Both the position numbers and the translations under genes were made by a program. Of a stretch of 64,000 nt of DNA, positions 1 to 8,523 are shown piece after piece. The stretch covers positions 1 to 64,000 of the forward strand of contig NZ_JAWDIE010000002.1 in the NCBI RefSeq assembly GCF_037688875.1, written 5' to 3'. Below the pieces are notes generated by a model that was not told the origin of the DNA, ran no database searches, and worked only from the letters and a program-made list of their open reading frames with translations. The DNA comes from Amphibiibacter pelophylacis (lineage in GTDB: Bacteria > Pseudomonadota > Gammaproteobacteria > Burkholderiales > Burkholderiaceae_C). The stretch's first letter is position 1. Each line of letters begins with the position of its first letter.

Positions 1-1
1 C

Positions 2-418
2 AAACGCTATGTGGCGGCTGCGATTCTGCCCGGCGCCCCAAAATCGCCCCCGCATGATCTGGGGCGAGTTAGCGCTTGGGCCATTGCGCAGGCCTTACGT
101 TTCAGCATTGATCTGACTGGAAAAACAGTGGCGCTGGATCACGACGGCGTTCGGCACATTCTCAATCGCCATGGTTCAGACAAGGAGTGGTCGCGCCAGC
201 AGGTGCCTGTCACGGCTGAGGATATGGCCGATTTCCTCGAAATTTTCAACACAGCCGACCTCCGGGTTGGGCAGCCCCATAAAGCGAAAGATGGGGCAGC
301 GATGCTGGCCGGATCGTGCGTGGCGGGCTGCTGGATCTACGGCTTTGCTGCAAAGGTTCGCCGCGAAAGAATTGTGGCTCACACGCTGTTCAAACGACTG
401 AAGCTCGAGCCGCAATAA
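2..418 (+). CDS. C-terminal part of a protein with a phage-type nuclease-like domain (5' truncated)
   Basis: The reading frame is open to the window edge, so the 138 residues seen are probably the end of a longer protein; the GTG at 11 is only the first possible start inside the window. The segment carries an HILNRHG motif about 50 residues in, followed by an alpha/beta pattern ending in a basic stretch and KRLKLEPQ. HIxxRHG motifs of this kind are typical of the small BECR-fold nuclease-like domains attached to phage minor head or portal proteins and to polymorphic toxins. I infer a remnant or end of a prophage or toxin-type gene. A toxin-antitoxin pair lies on the other strand just downstream, which fits an accessory region. 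Confidence 0.5.
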   Translation, partial: KRYVAAAILPGAPKSPPHDLGRVSAWAIAQALRFSIDLTGKTVALDHDGVRHILNRHGSDKEWSRQQVPVTAEDMADFLEIFNTADLRVGQPHKAKDGAAMLAGSCVAGCWIYGFAAKVRRERIVAHTLFKRLKLEPQ

Positions 419-548
419 AAAAAGCCCTCCTGCCACATGCACCTGTTGAAACAGTCCCATGGCTTAAACGCCCAAAGCGTCGGAGAGCTATTTTGATTAT
501 AGGGGGATAGCGGTTGGGCGCACAAGCCGGGGTCTGCGGCATCAATGC

Positions 549-563
549 GCCAGTCCCACTGGC
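549..563 (-). repeat. Short perfect hairpin downstream of the antitoxin gene
   Basis: GCCAGT-CCC-ACTGGC is a perfect 6-bp stem with a 3-nt loop, 13 bases beyond the antitoxin stop codon. No T-run follows on either strand, so it is at best a weak or Rho-assisted transcript end. The rest of 419-575 shows no gene. Confidence 0.25.
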
Positions 564-575
564 TCCTGGACAAGA

Positions 576-875
576 TCAGGCGGTCTGCGCAACCAGCCGC
601 ACACCGAGCGCCTGAACGACTTTAAGAACTGTATCAAACCGGGGTTTGGCGCCAGGGGCCAGCGCCTTGTATAGGCTTTCGCGCCCAAGCCCGGCATCTT
701 TGGCCACCTGCGCCATCCCTTTTGCTCTTGCTACATCCCCCAGAGCCAGCAGAAGAAGGTCCGCGTCGTTGGCCTCCAGCGCGGCGCTCATGTATTCCGC
801 TATGGCTTCATCATCGCCGAGATAGCGGGCGGCATCGAAAGGGACAAGTTTCGATGGGGACAGCGGCTGGGTCAT
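576..875 (-). CDS. Antitoxin of a HigB/HigA-type (HI1419/HI1420-like) module
   Basis: This 99-residue protein has an N-terminal stretch (about 1-35) typical of the HI1420-like antitoxin group, with FDAARYL and DDEAIAEYM. A helix-turn-helix follows at about 45-90, in which VAKDAGLGRESLYKAL is the recognition part. Such antitoxins bind the toxin and repress their own promoter. The ATG at 875 overlaps the toxin stop by 4 bases (ATGA), so the two are translationally coupled with the toxin first. A longer frame reaching 1142 exists, but its extra residues have the composition of a shadow of the toxin gene and are rejected. It is inferred to bind the palindrome at 1187-1202. Confidence 0.85.
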   Translation of the reverse strand: MTQPLSPSKLVPFDAARYLGDDEAIAEYMSAALEANDADLLLLALGDVARAKGMAQVAKDAGLGRESLYKALAPGAKPRFDTVLKVVQALGVRLVAQTA

Positions 876-1177
876 GACGGTTCTTCTCCAAGTTCGGCGG
901 CCAGGCGCAGGGCGCGGTGAATGTCGCGCTTCTGGCTGGATTTGTTCCCCGCATTCAAAAGGATGACAAGCAGTCGGCCGCGACGCACAAAGTAAAGCCG
1001 GTAGCCCGGCCCCAGGTGGACACGCAGCTCCGACACTTCGCCCTCGACGGGCTGCCAGTCTCCCAGGTGACCCGCTTCGAGCTGGCGCAGACGCAAAGCG
1101 ATACGAACCTGGGCCCGCTTGTCTTTCAGGTCGTCCAGCCAAGCCATGAATTCTTCAGTTTGACGGACGATAAACAT
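872..1177 (-). CDS. RelE/HigB-superfamily toxin (HI1419-like addiction module killer)
   Basis: This protein of 101 residues is the usual length for the HI1419 family. It begins FIVRQTEEFMAWLDDLKDKRA, and has the family's central LRVHLGPGYRLYF and the LLNAGNKSSQKRDI segment that carries the basic catalytic surface of RelE-fold mRNA interferases. The expected activity is ribosome-dependent mRNA cleavage. The ATG at 1177 is chosen because it gives the complete N-terminal strand; a TTG at 1180 is the only other option. There is no Shine-Dalgarno sequence. The promoter -10 ends only 7 bases upstream of this ATG, so the message is probably leaderless. It is followed by its antitoxin with a 4-base overlap. 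Confidence 0.87.
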   Translation of the reverse strand: MFIVRQTEEFMAWLDDLKDKRAQVRIALRLRQLEAGHLGDWQPVEGEVSELRVHLGPGYRLYFVRRGRLLVILLNAGNKSSQKRDIHRALRLAAELGEEPS

Positions 1178-1183
1178 CAACAG

Positions 1184-1211
1184 ATTGTATCCGTTTGGAT
1201 ACTGCCGTCAA
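1184..1211 (-). promoter_or_regulatory. Sigma-70 promoter of the toxin-antitoxin operon
   Basis: Read on the minus strand there is TTGACG (1206-1211), a 16-bp spacer and TACAAT (1184-1189). This is a near-consensus promoter whose start point would fall at or within a base or two of the toxin ATG at 1177. Confidence 0.7.
1187..1202. promoter_or_regulatory. Operator palindrome of the toxin-antitoxin operon
   Basis: GTATCC-GTTT-GGATAC is a perfect inverted repeat with 6-bp arms. It occupies most of the promoter spacer and overlaps the upstream half of the -10 box. A helix-turn-helix antitoxin dimer bound here would block RNA polymerase directly. Assignment to the antitoxin is inference from position and symmetry. 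Confidence 0.65.
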
Positions 1212-1227
1212 GACCGGGCGTCTGGCA

Positions 1228-4200
1228 TCAGCCAGTATGCCTGCCCGTCTGCTCATCCTCCAGCGGCACCACCGGCAGCGGCCGCTTCGTGCGGCTGACC
1301 AGCACATACAGCGCGGGCACGACGAAAAGGGTCAGCAGCGTGCCCAGTGTCATGCCGCCGACGATGACCCAGCCGATCTGCGAGCGGCTCTCCGCCCCCG
1401 CGCCGCTGGCCAGCGCCAGGGGCAGGGCGCCCAGGATCATGGCCAGCGAGGTCATCAGGATGGGACGCAGGCGCAGCGTGGCGGCCTCGATGGCGGCGCG
1501 GGTCTTGTCCAGGCCGCGCAGTTCGCGCTGCTGGTTGGCGAACTCGACGATCAGGATGCCGTTTTTGGTGATGATGCCCACCAGCGCGATCAGGCCGATC
1601 TGGGAGAAAACGCTCAGCGAACCGCCCGTCAGCCACAGCGCCAGCAGGGCGCCCAGCAGCGCCAGCGGCACGCACAGCATGACGATGAAGGGGTCGATGA
1701 AGCTCTCGAACTGCGCGGCCAGCACCAGGAAAATGAACAGCAGCGCTAGCGCGAACACCGTGTTGAGCGAGTTGGCCGACTGCAGGAACTCGCGCATCGG
1801 GCCGTCGGTGTCCAGCGTGTAGCCGGGCGGCAGGACCTCGGCGGCCACCTTCTGCGCCAGCTCCAGCGCCTGGGCCTGCGAAACGCCAGGCGCCAGGTTG
1901 GCGGTGATGTTGACGGCGCGGCGCTGGCCGAAGTGCTTGAGCTCGCGCGGGCCCACGCTGTCTTCGACCTTGACCAGCGCCGACAGCGGCACCATGGCGC
2001 CGGTTTTGCTGCGCAGGTTGACGGCGCCGATGTCCTGCGGCGTGCTGCGCTCGGCGGCGTCCAGCTGGACGATGACATCAAACTGCTCGGCGCCGCGCAT
2101 GTAGCGCGTGATGCTGCTGCCCGCCAGCAGCGTCTGCAGGCTGGCCGCGACCTGCGACACGTCCACGCCCAGCGCGGCGGCCTTGTCGCGGTCCACCGTC
2201 AGGCTCAGTTGCGGGTTGTTGAGCTGAAGATCCTGGCGAGGCCCCAGCAGGGCGGGCTCGTTCGAGAGCCGGTCCAGCATCCGGTTGGCGACCTGGATCA
2301 GTTTCTCGTAGCTGTCGGTGGTCTGGATGACGATGTTGAAGCCCTCGGACGGGCCGCGTCGCCCCAGCCCGGCCGGGGTGACCGGGCGCGCATCGACTCC
2401 GGCGAGCTGGCCGAAATCCTTCTCCATCGCCGTGGCGATCTGCGCGGTGCTGCGGCTGCGCTCGGACCAGTCGCTGGTGCGGAAAAACACCAGGCCGTCC
2501 TGCCCGGAGCCGGTTCCGGCAATCGAGAAAATCCGGTCGATCTCGGGCTGCTTGTGGCCAAAGGTTTCCACCGCCTGGACGTAGGGGCGGATGGATTGCG
2601 GCGTGGCGCCATCCGGGCCAGCCAGGCGGGCGATGATCACGCCCCGGTCTTCGCCAGGCGCCAGCTCTTTGGGCAGCAGCTGGAAGAAGAGCACCGAGCC
2701 GCCCACCGCCGCCAGCAGCACCAGCACCATCAGCCAGCGCGCGCGAACCGCGACGGTGACGGCGCGGCCAAAGCCGCTCTCCAGCGCGTCAAAACCGCGA
2801 TCCAGCCAGTTCTTGCGGCCGTCCGCTCGGGCCTTGTGCGGTCGCAGCAGGCGCGAGCACATCATGGGCGTGAGGGTCAGCGCAATGAAACCCGAGACAA
2901 TCACCGTCCCGGCCAGCGTCAGCGCAAATTCGATGAAGAGTTTGCCTGTCCGCCCTTCGGTGAAGGCCAGCGGCGCAAAAACGCTGGCCAGCGTCAGCGT
3001 CATGGCGATCACCGCAAAGCCGATCTCGCGGCTGCCTTTGAAGGCGGCCTGGACCGGCGTCATGCCTTCCTCGATGTGGCGGTAGATGTTTTCCAGCACC
3101 ACGATGGCGTCGTCGACCACGAGGCCAATCGCCAGCACCAGCGCCAGCAGCGTCAGGGTGTTGAGCGAGAAACCCGCCCAGCTCATCAGCGCAAACGCGC
3201 CGATCAGGCTGACCGGAATCGTCACCAGCGGGATGATGGACGCGCGCACCGTGCGCAGGAAAAAGAAAATCACCAGCGCGACCAGCACCACCGCTTCGGC
3301 AATGGTGTGCCAGACCGATTCGATCGAGCGCTCGATGAAGACCGCGTTGTCGTTGGCCACGTCCAGGCTGACGCCCCGGGGCAGATCTTTCAGGATGACG
3401 GGCAGGGCGCTGCGCACCTCTTCGGCGACCTGCAGCGGGTTGGCGGTGCTCTGCGCGATCACCCCGACCGACACGGCGTTCTGGCCGTTGAAGCGCACCT
3501 GGCTGGTTGTGTCGACCGGGCCTTCCTCGATGCGGGCGATGTCGCCCAGCGTCACGCGGCCCGTGCCGCTGTCGCGCAGCACCACGGCGGCGAACTGCGC
3601 GGGCGTGCGCAGATCGGTCTGCGAATCGACGGTGAAGCGCCGGTCCACGCTGTCGATGCGCCCGGCGGGCACCTGCAGGTTCTGCGCCTGCAGCGCGGCT
3701 GCCACGTCGGGCACAGTGATGCCCAGGGCGGCCATGCGCTGCGCGTCCAGCCAGACGCGCATGGACCAGGTGCGCTGGCCCCCGACCTGGATGTCGGCCA
3801 CGCCGTCCAGGCTCTGCAGCCGGGTTTTCAGCACATTGGCGACCAGGTCGGAGAGCGCTTCCTGGCTCAGCGACGGGCTGGTCAGCGCAACATAAATGGT
3901 GGGCGTGGCGTCGTCACCGGCCTGACTGATCACCGGCTCGGTGATGTCGGCGGGCAGCTTGCGGCGTACCTTGCTGATGGCGTCGCGGATGTCGGCCAGC
4001 ACCTCGCTGGGCTTGCGGCTGGACGAAAACGTCAGCTGGATGCGCGATTCGCCCGCGCGCGACTGCGATTTGATCAGCGTCGTGCCCTCGATGGTGGCGA
4101 CAGCGTCCTCGATGGGTTTGGTCACCTGCGTTTCCATCACCGAGGCCGCCGCCCCGGTGAGTGTCACCGCGATGGTGGCCACTGGCTCTTCGATGGCGGG

Positions 4201-4311
4201 GTATTCGCGCACCGACAGGCGGTCGAACGAGACCAGGCCGATCAGCACGATGATGAGCGACATCACCGTCGCCAGCACCGGGCGGCGGATGGAGATTTCC
4301 ATCAGTTGCAT
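1228..4311 (-). CDS. RND multidrug efflux permease (HAE1/AcrB family)
   Basis: This is an inner-membrane proton-driven drug exporter of 1027 residues, full length for the family. The N-terminus MEISIRRPVLATV and the SVREYPAIEEPVATI segment are typical of the MexK/MdtC-like branch. Transmembrane segment 4 has the conserved acidic pair in LVVDDAIVVLENI, the proton relay. The expected order of TM1, a large periplasmic loop, TM2-7, a second loop and TM8-12 can be followed. It lies 12 bases behind the adaptor gene in the same operon. There is no outer-membrane channel gene in this operon, so it must borrow one, perhaps the one at 15608-17035 or one outside the window. Substrates cannot be told from the sequence. 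Confidence 0.93.
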   Translation of the reverse strand: MQLMEISIRRPVLATVMSLIIVLIGLVSFDRLSVREYPAIEEPVATIAVTLTGAAASVMETQVTKPIEDAVATIEGTTLIKSQSRAGESRIQLTFSSSRKPSEVLADIRDAISKVRRKLPADITEPVISQAGDDATPTIYVALTSPSLSQEALSDLVANVLKTRLQSLDGVADIQVGGQRTWSMRVWLDAQRMAALGITVPDVAAALQAQNLQVPAGRIDSVDRRFTVDSQTDLRTPAQFAAVVLRDSGTGRVTLGDIARIEEGPVDTTSQVRFNGQNAVSVGVIAQSTANPLQVAEEVRSALPVILKDLPRGVSLDVANDNAVFIERSIESVWHTIAEAVVLVALVIFFFLRTVRASIIPLVTIPVSLIGAFALMSWAGFSLNTLTLLALVLAIGLVVDDAIVVLENIYRHIEEGMTPVQAAFKGSREIGFAVIAMTLTLASVFAPLAFTEGRTGKLFIEFALTLAGTVIVSGFIALTLTPMMCSRLLRPHKARADGRKNWLDRGFDALESGFGRAVTVAVRARWLMVLVLLAAVGGSVLFFQLLPKELAPGEDRGVIIARLAGPDGATPQSIRPYVQAVETFGHKQPEIDRIFSIAGTGSGQDGLVFFRTSDWSERSRSTAQIATAMEKDFGQLAGVDARPVTPAGLGRRGPSEGFNIVIQTTDSYEKLIQVANRMLDRLSNEPALLGPRQDLQLNNPQLSLTVDRDKAAALGVDVSQVAASLQTLLAGSSITRYMRGAEQFDVIVQLDAAERSTPQDIGAVNLRSKTGAMVPLSALVKVEDSVGPRELKHFGQRRAVNITANLAPGVSQAQALELAQKVAAEVLPPGYTLDTDGPMREFLQSANSLNTVFALALLFIFLVLAAQFESFIDPFIVMLCVPLALLGALLALWLTGGSLSVFSQIGLIALVGIITKNGILIVEFANQQRELRGLDKTRAAIEAATLRLRPILMTSLAMILGALPLALASGAGAESRSQIGWVIVGGMTLGTLLTLFVVPALYVLVSRTKRPLPVVPLEDEQTGRHTG

Positions 4312-4323
4312 GGCGTGCTCCGC

Positions 4324-5580
4324 TTACTTCGGTGCGGCCGGGGCGGGCGCTGCGGCGGCTCCCGGGGGCGGGCTGTCCAGACGGTCGCCGGCAGCATCCA
4401 GCACCGCCTGCAGCGACACCACGCGCACCGGCAGGCCTTTTTCGGCCGCCGGGGTGCCGATCTGGCGCGCCAGGCTGGTCTGCCCGGCCACCACCACCTG
4501 CTGGCCAGCGCTCAGGCCGCCCAGAATCTCGACCAGGCCCTCGCGGCGCTGGCCAATGCGCGCCAGGACCGGTTTCACGCGCATCCCACCCTCGGCGGGG
4601 GGCGACTGGGCCACAAACAGCCACTGCCGCCCCTGCGCAGAAACCAGTGCCGATTCCTTCACCCAGGTGGTGTTGGGCACCACGCCCAGCTCGAGCGTCA
4701 CACGGGCGAACATGCCCGGGCGCAGCAGGCCGCGCGGGTTGTCGATCTGGCCGCGCACGATGAGCGAGCGGTTCTGCGCGCCCAGCGAGCTGTCGGTGGT
4801 CAGCACGCGGCCTTCCAGCGTCTGGCCGGGCAGGGCGTCCAGCGCCAGGCGCAGTGACTGGCCCGGCTGCACGGCGGTGACGTCATTCTCGTTCACCGGA
4901 AAATCCACCCACATGGGGCTGCGCGCCTGCAGCGTCACAGCGCTGGTGCCCGCGGGCAGCACGTCGCCGACGCTGACCTGGCGCAGGCCGATCACGCCGC
5001 TGAAGGGAGCCAGCACGCGCATCTGCCCGGCGGTGGCGCGGGCCATTTCGACATCGGCGCGGGCGACGGCGACGGCGGACTGCGTCTGGTCCACGCTGGC
5101 GCGGCTGATGAAGCCTTCGGCGAGCAGGCGCTGCTGGCGCTGGGCCTGGCTTTCGGCCAGCTTGAGTTTGGCCTGCGCCTGAGCAAGCTGCGCCCGCGCC
5201 ACGCTGTCATCGAGCTGGATCAGCAGCTGCCCGGCCTTGACGCTGTCGCCGTCCTGAAAATTAAGCGCCGTGATGCGTCCGGCGCTTTGCGTGCGCACCT
5301 GCACTTCGCGGCTGGCTTTGAGGCTGCCCAGCGCCTGCAGGTTGCGGTTCTCGTTGCGCACGACCACGGGCTGGAGTTCGACGGCAGTGGGTCGGGCATT
5401 GCCTCTGGGCGAACCGCCCGGGGCACCGCCTTGCCGCGCCTGGGCGGGCTTTTCGGCCTTTTCGGCCTGTGCTGGCGTTGCAGCTGAACCCGACTGGCTG
5501 CGTGCGCCCGTCCAGGCCAGCGTTGCGGCCAGCGCCGCCAGGATCACAATTACAGAAGGTCGGATCAGGCGGCGGGGCAT
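4324..5580 (-). CDS. RND efflux periplasmic adaptor (membrane fusion protein)
   Basis: This 418-residue protein has an N-terminal membrane anchor/signal (about 8-27) and then an Ala/Pro/Gln-rich linker. The barrel-sandwich (lipoyl) halves begin around GRITALNFQDGDSVKAGQLL and end around VLAPFSGVIGLRQVSVGD, on either side of a coiled-coil hairpin rich in Ala, Gln and Arg. A beta-barrel follows (GQSLRLALDALPGQ) and then a membrane-proximal domain. It links the permease at 1228-4311 to an outer-membrane channel. The C-terminus is Pro/Ala rich. It starts 29 bases after the cysA stop codon on the same strand with no terminator visible between them, so read-through from the sulfate operon is possible. 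Confidence 0.92.
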   Translation of the reverse strand: MPRRLIRPSVIVILAALAATLAWTGARSQSGSAATPAQAEKAEKPAQARQGGAPGGSPRGNARPTAVELQPVVVRNENRNLQALGSLKASREVQVRTQSAGRITALNFQDGDSVKAGQLLIQLDDSVARAQLAQAQAKLKLAESQAQRQQRLLAEGFISRASVDQTQSAVAVARADVEMARATAGQMRVLAPFSGVIGLRQVSVGDVLPAGTSAVTLQARSPMWVDFPVNENDVTAVQPGQSLRLALDALPGQTLEGRVLTTDSSLGAQNRSLIVRGQIDNPRGLLRPGMFARVTLELGVVPNTTWVKESALVSAQGRQWLFVAQSPPAEGGMRVKPVLARIGQRREGLVEILGGLSAGQQVVVAGQTSLARQIGTPAAEKGLPVRVVSLQAVLDAAGDRLDSPPPGAAAAPAPAAPK

Positions 5581-5609
5581 GGCTCACTCGTGCAGCAAGG
5601 GTGGGTCAG

Positions 5610-6743
5610 TCAGGTGGGCGGCGCTCCGGCGTAGATCCGGCTGCTCAGGGGAAGAGCCGTCACGCGGTCGCCGTGCTGGAGATTCAGGGCGGCGAATTCG
5701 CCAGCGGGCAAGTGTACTTCGATGAGGTCGGCGCGCATGTCGCTTTGTAAAGCATCACCCCCCGAGGCTGGGGTTGATCCGGGGAGCAGCGGGCTGAGCT
5801 CGAGTCGCGCCAGCGGGCCGGTGACGATGGCGTGGCAGACCTGGGCGACGATGCCCGGATCGCCCTCGCGCCAGCGCGCCAGCCGGATCTGGTGCGGGCG
5901 TACGTAAACGCTGGCGGCGCTGCCCTCGGTGGCCACTTCGGGCGGGGCATCGAGCGCCAGCGCCTGGCTGAGCACGCCGCGCAGGTGGACGCGCCCGCCG
6001 CGAACCTGTCCGGCAAAGACGTTGATGTCGCCCAGAAAGCCGCACACAAAGGGGCTGGCGGGCTCGTCCCAGACCTGCTGGGGCGTGCCGTTCTGCTCGA
6101 TGCGGCCGCGGTTCATCAGCACCACGCGGTCAGCCACTTCCAGCGCCTCTTCCTGGTCGTGCGTGACGAAGACGCTGGTGATGTGCAGATCGTCGTGGAG
6201 CTGGCGCAGCCAGCGGCGCAGTTCCTTGCGCACCTTGGCGTCCAGCGCGCCGAAAGGCTCGTCCAGCAGCAGCACGCGCGGATCAGTCGCCAGTGCCCGC
6301 GCCAGCGCCACACGCTGGCGCTGTCCGCCCGAGAGCTGCCCCGGAAAGCGTCGCCCCAGGCCGTCCAGCTGGACCATGTGAAGCAGGCTGTTGACGCGGT
6401 CGGCGATGACGTTTTCGGCGGGGCGCAGTGCACGCTCGCGCACACGCAGGCCAAAAGCGATGTTGTCGGCCACGCTCATGTGACGAAAGAGCGCGTAGTG
6501 CTGGAAGACGAAACCCACGCCGCGCTCGCGCACCGGCACGTGGCTGATGTCCTGGCCATCGAAGCGGATCTGGCCGCTGTCCTGCGCCTCCAGCCCGGCG
6601 ATGATGCGCAGCAGCGTGGTCTTGCCGCAGCCCGAGGGGCCCAGCAGGGCCAGCAGTTCGCTGCTGGCGACGTCAAGGTCGATGCCGCCCAGCGCCTGGA
6701 AGGCGCCGAAACGTTTGTGGATCTGGTGCAGCTGGATGCTCAT
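5610..6743 (-). CDS. cysA: Sulfate/thiosulfate ABC importer, ATP-binding subunit CysA
   Basis: The 377-residue ATPase energises sulfate and thiosulfate import through CysT-CysW. Walker A GPSGCGKT is at 35-42, the ABC signature LSGGQ at 137-141 and Walker B VLLLDEP at 157-163, followed by the D-loop and the switch histidine in VFVTHDQEEALEVADR. The roughly 150 residues after the ATPase form the TOBE-type regulatory domain usual for CysA. The start ATG overlaps the cysW stop by 4 bases. It is last in sbp-cysT-cysW-cysA, an operon normally activated by CysB under sulfur limitation; no cysB gene is in the window. Confidence 0.95.
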   Translation of the reverse strand: MSIQLHQIHKRFGAFQALGGIDLDVASSELLALLGPSGCGKTTLLRIIAGLEAQDSGQIRFDGQDISHVPVRERGVGFVFQHYALFRHMSVADNIAFGLRVRERALRPAENVIADRVNSLLHMVQLDGLGRRFPGQLSGGQRQRVALARALATDPRVLLLDEPFGALDAKVRKELRRWLRQLHDDLHITSVFVTHDQEEALEVADRVVLMNRGRIEQNGTPQQVWDEPASPFVCGFLGDINVFAGQVRGGRVHLRGVLSQALALDAPPEVATEGSAASVYVRPHQIRLARWREGDPGIVAQVCHAIVTGPLARLELSPLLPGSTPASGGDALQSDMRADLIEVHLPAGEFAALNLQHGDRVTALPLSSRIYAGAPPT

Positions 6744-7696
6744 GATGAAACGGCCAGCGCAGCGGGCACCGGCAGGGCAGGACGGTCAGAAGGGGTCGCA
6801 GGGGGGTGGGCCAGGGCCTCAGCTTCGGCCTGCACGGCCTGGGCCAGTTCGCGGCGGTGGCGCCACTCGACCAGCGATTTGATGCCCAGCGTGACCAGCG
6901 CCAGCAGCGCCAGCAGCGAGGCCACGGCGAAGGCGGCGGTCGATTGATATTCGTTGTAGAGAATCTCGACGTGCAGCGGCATGGTGTTGGTCTGGCCCCG
7001 GATGTGGCCCGACACGACAGACACCGCGCCAAACTCGCCCATCGCCCGCGCATTGCACAGGATGACGCCGTACAGCAGCCCCCACTTGATGTTGGGCAGC
7101 GTGACGTGGCGGAAGGTCTGCCAGCCGCTGGCGCCCAGCACCAGCGCGGCCTGTTCCTCGTCGCTGCCCTGGGCCTGCATCAGCGGAATCAGCTCGCGGG
7201 CGATGAAGGGGAAGGTGATGAACACGGTGGCGATGATGATGCCCGGCACGGCAAACACGATGCTGATCCCGTGCGACTGCAGCCAGGGCCCGAGCAGCCC
7301 CTGTGCGCCAAACAGCAGCACATACATCAGGCCGACGACCACGGGCGAGATCGAAAAGGGCAGATCGATCAGCGTGGTCAGCAGCGCCTTGCCCCGGAAC
7401 TCGTACTTGGCCACGGCCCAGGCGGCCATCACGCCAAACACCAGGTTGAGCGGTACGGCGATGGCGGCGGTGAACAGCGTCAGGCCGATTGCGGCCAGCG
7501 CGTCCGGGTCGGTGATGGCGGCCAGGTACTCCTGCGAGCCCTTGCGCAGCGCTTCGGTGAACACGGCGGCCAGCGGCAGCACCAGAAAGAGCAGCACAAA
7601 AGCCAGCGCCAGCGCGATCAGCAGACGGCGCAGGGCGGGCGATTCGGTGGTGGCGCGGCTGCGCCGCTGCGCGTTGGAGGCTGAGACGGCGCTCAT
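6740..7696 (-). CDS. cysW: Sulfate/thiosulfate ABC importer, permease CysW
   Basis: This is the 318-residue inner-membrane permease subunit. Six hydrophobic segments are seen, and the EAA loop that docks to CysA is at EEQAALVLGASGWQTFRHV. The N-terminus (about 1-25) is basic and cytoplasmic. The C-terminal 40 residues are charged and Ala/Pro-rich, a little longer than in enteric CysW. It overlaps both neighbours by 4 bases (cysT upstream, cysA downstream), so the three subunits are translationally coupled. MGEFGAVSVVSGHIRG is a well-conserved CysW stretch and separates it from CysT. Confidence 0.94.
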   Translation of the reverse strand: MSAVSASNAQRRSRATTESPALRRLLIALALAFVLLFLVLPLAAVFTEALRKGSQEYLAAITDPDALAAIGLTLFTAAIAVPLNLVFGVMAAWAVAKYEFRGKALLTTLIDLPFSISPVVVGLMYVLLFGAQGLLGPWLQSHGISIVFAVPGIIIATVFITFPFIARELIPLMQAQGSDEEQAALVLGASGWQTFRHVTLPNIKWGLLYGVILCNARAMGEFGAVSVVSGHIRGQTNTMPLHVEILYNEYQSTAAFAVASLLALLALVTLGIKSLVEWRHRRELAQAVQAEAEALAHPPATPSDRPALPVPAALAVSS

Positions 7697-8523
7697 GCGT
7701 GGGCTCCGGAGTGACGCTGGCGCTGCCAGCCCTGCAGGGCGTTGATGGCCAGCAGCATGACAAACGAAGCCAGCAGCATCACCACGGCCACGGCGGTGGC
7801 CCCGGCGATGTCGTACTGCTCCAGCTTGCTGATGATGATGAGCGGAGTGATCTCCGACACATAGGGCATGTTGCCCGCAATGAAAATCACCGAGCCGTAT
7901 TCGCCCATGCCGCGCGCCATGGCCAGCGCAAAGCCGGTCAGCAGAGCAGGCAGCAGGGCGGGCAGCAGTACGCGGGTGAAAATCTGCCCGCGGGTGGCGC
8001 CCAGCGTGGTCGCGGCTTCTTCCAGTTCGGGCTCGAGCTCTTCAAGCACGGGCTGCACGGTGCGCACGACAAAGGGCAGTCCGATGAAAATAAGCGCGAT
8101 CACCACGCCCGCCGGGGTGAAGGCCAGCTTGATGCCCAGCGGCTCCAGGTACTGGCCCAGCCAGCCGTTGCCCGCCAGCAGCGCAGTCAGCGCGATGCCC
8201 GCTACGGCGGTCGGCAGGGCGAAGGGCAGATCAACCAGCGCATCCACCAGACGCCGCCCGGGGAAGTTGTAACGCACCAGCACCCAGGCGATCAGCAGGC
8301 CAAACACGGCGTTGACCAGCGCCGCCGCCAGCGACGCGCCCAGCGTCAGGCGGTAGCTGGCCAGCGCGCGGCCGTCGGTGACGGCAGCCCAGAACTCGCC
8401 CCAGGTCATCTGCGCGGTGTAAAGCGCCAGAACGCCCAGCGGAATCAGCACGATCAGCGCCAGATACACCAGGGTGTAGCCCAGCGTCAGGCGAAAACCG
8501 GGCAGAACGCGGTGTGAACTCAC
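7693..8523 (-). CDS. cysT: Sulfate/thiosulfate ABC importer, permease CysT (CysU)
   Basis: This is the 276-residue inner-membrane partner of CysW. It begins with the family-typical RVLPGFRLTLGYTLVYL and has six membrane segments and an EAA loop (EEAATTLGATRGQIFTRVL). MARGMGEYGSVIFIAGNMP identifies it as CysT rather than CysW. The start is GTG at 8523, which overlaps the sbp stop codon (GTGA). The frame has no better start, and a coupled start is consistent with the rest of the operon. Confidence 0.94.
   Translation of the reverse strand: MSSHRVLPGFRLTLGYTLVYLALIVLIPLGVLALYTAQMTWGEFWAAVTDGRALASYRLTLGASLAAALVNAVFGLLIAWVLVRYNFPGRRLVDALVDLPFALPTAVAGIALTALLAGNGWLGQYLEPLGIKLAFTPAGVVIALIFIGLPFVVRTVQPVLEELEPELEEAATTLGATRGQIFTRVLLPALLPALLTGFALAMARGMGEYGSVIFIAGNMPYVSEITPLIIISKLEQYDIAGATAVAVVMLLASFVMLLAINALQGWQRQRHSGAHA

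Noticed and set aside
576..1142. 188-residue version of the antitoxin
   Set aside because: The extra N-terminal residues are a shadow of the toxin frame; the conserved family start is the ATG at 875, coupled to the toxin stop.
1933..4857. A 974-codon open frame on the plus strand over the RND pump genes
   Set aside because: It is rich in His, Gln, Arg and Ala, typical of the antisense of a GC-rich gene, has no recognisable domain, and lies fully across two well-supported genes. The same holds for long antisense frames over macB (17179-19155), mgtA (39352-41979), efeU (45213-47114), uvrD (50668-52719) and comEC (59718-61613).
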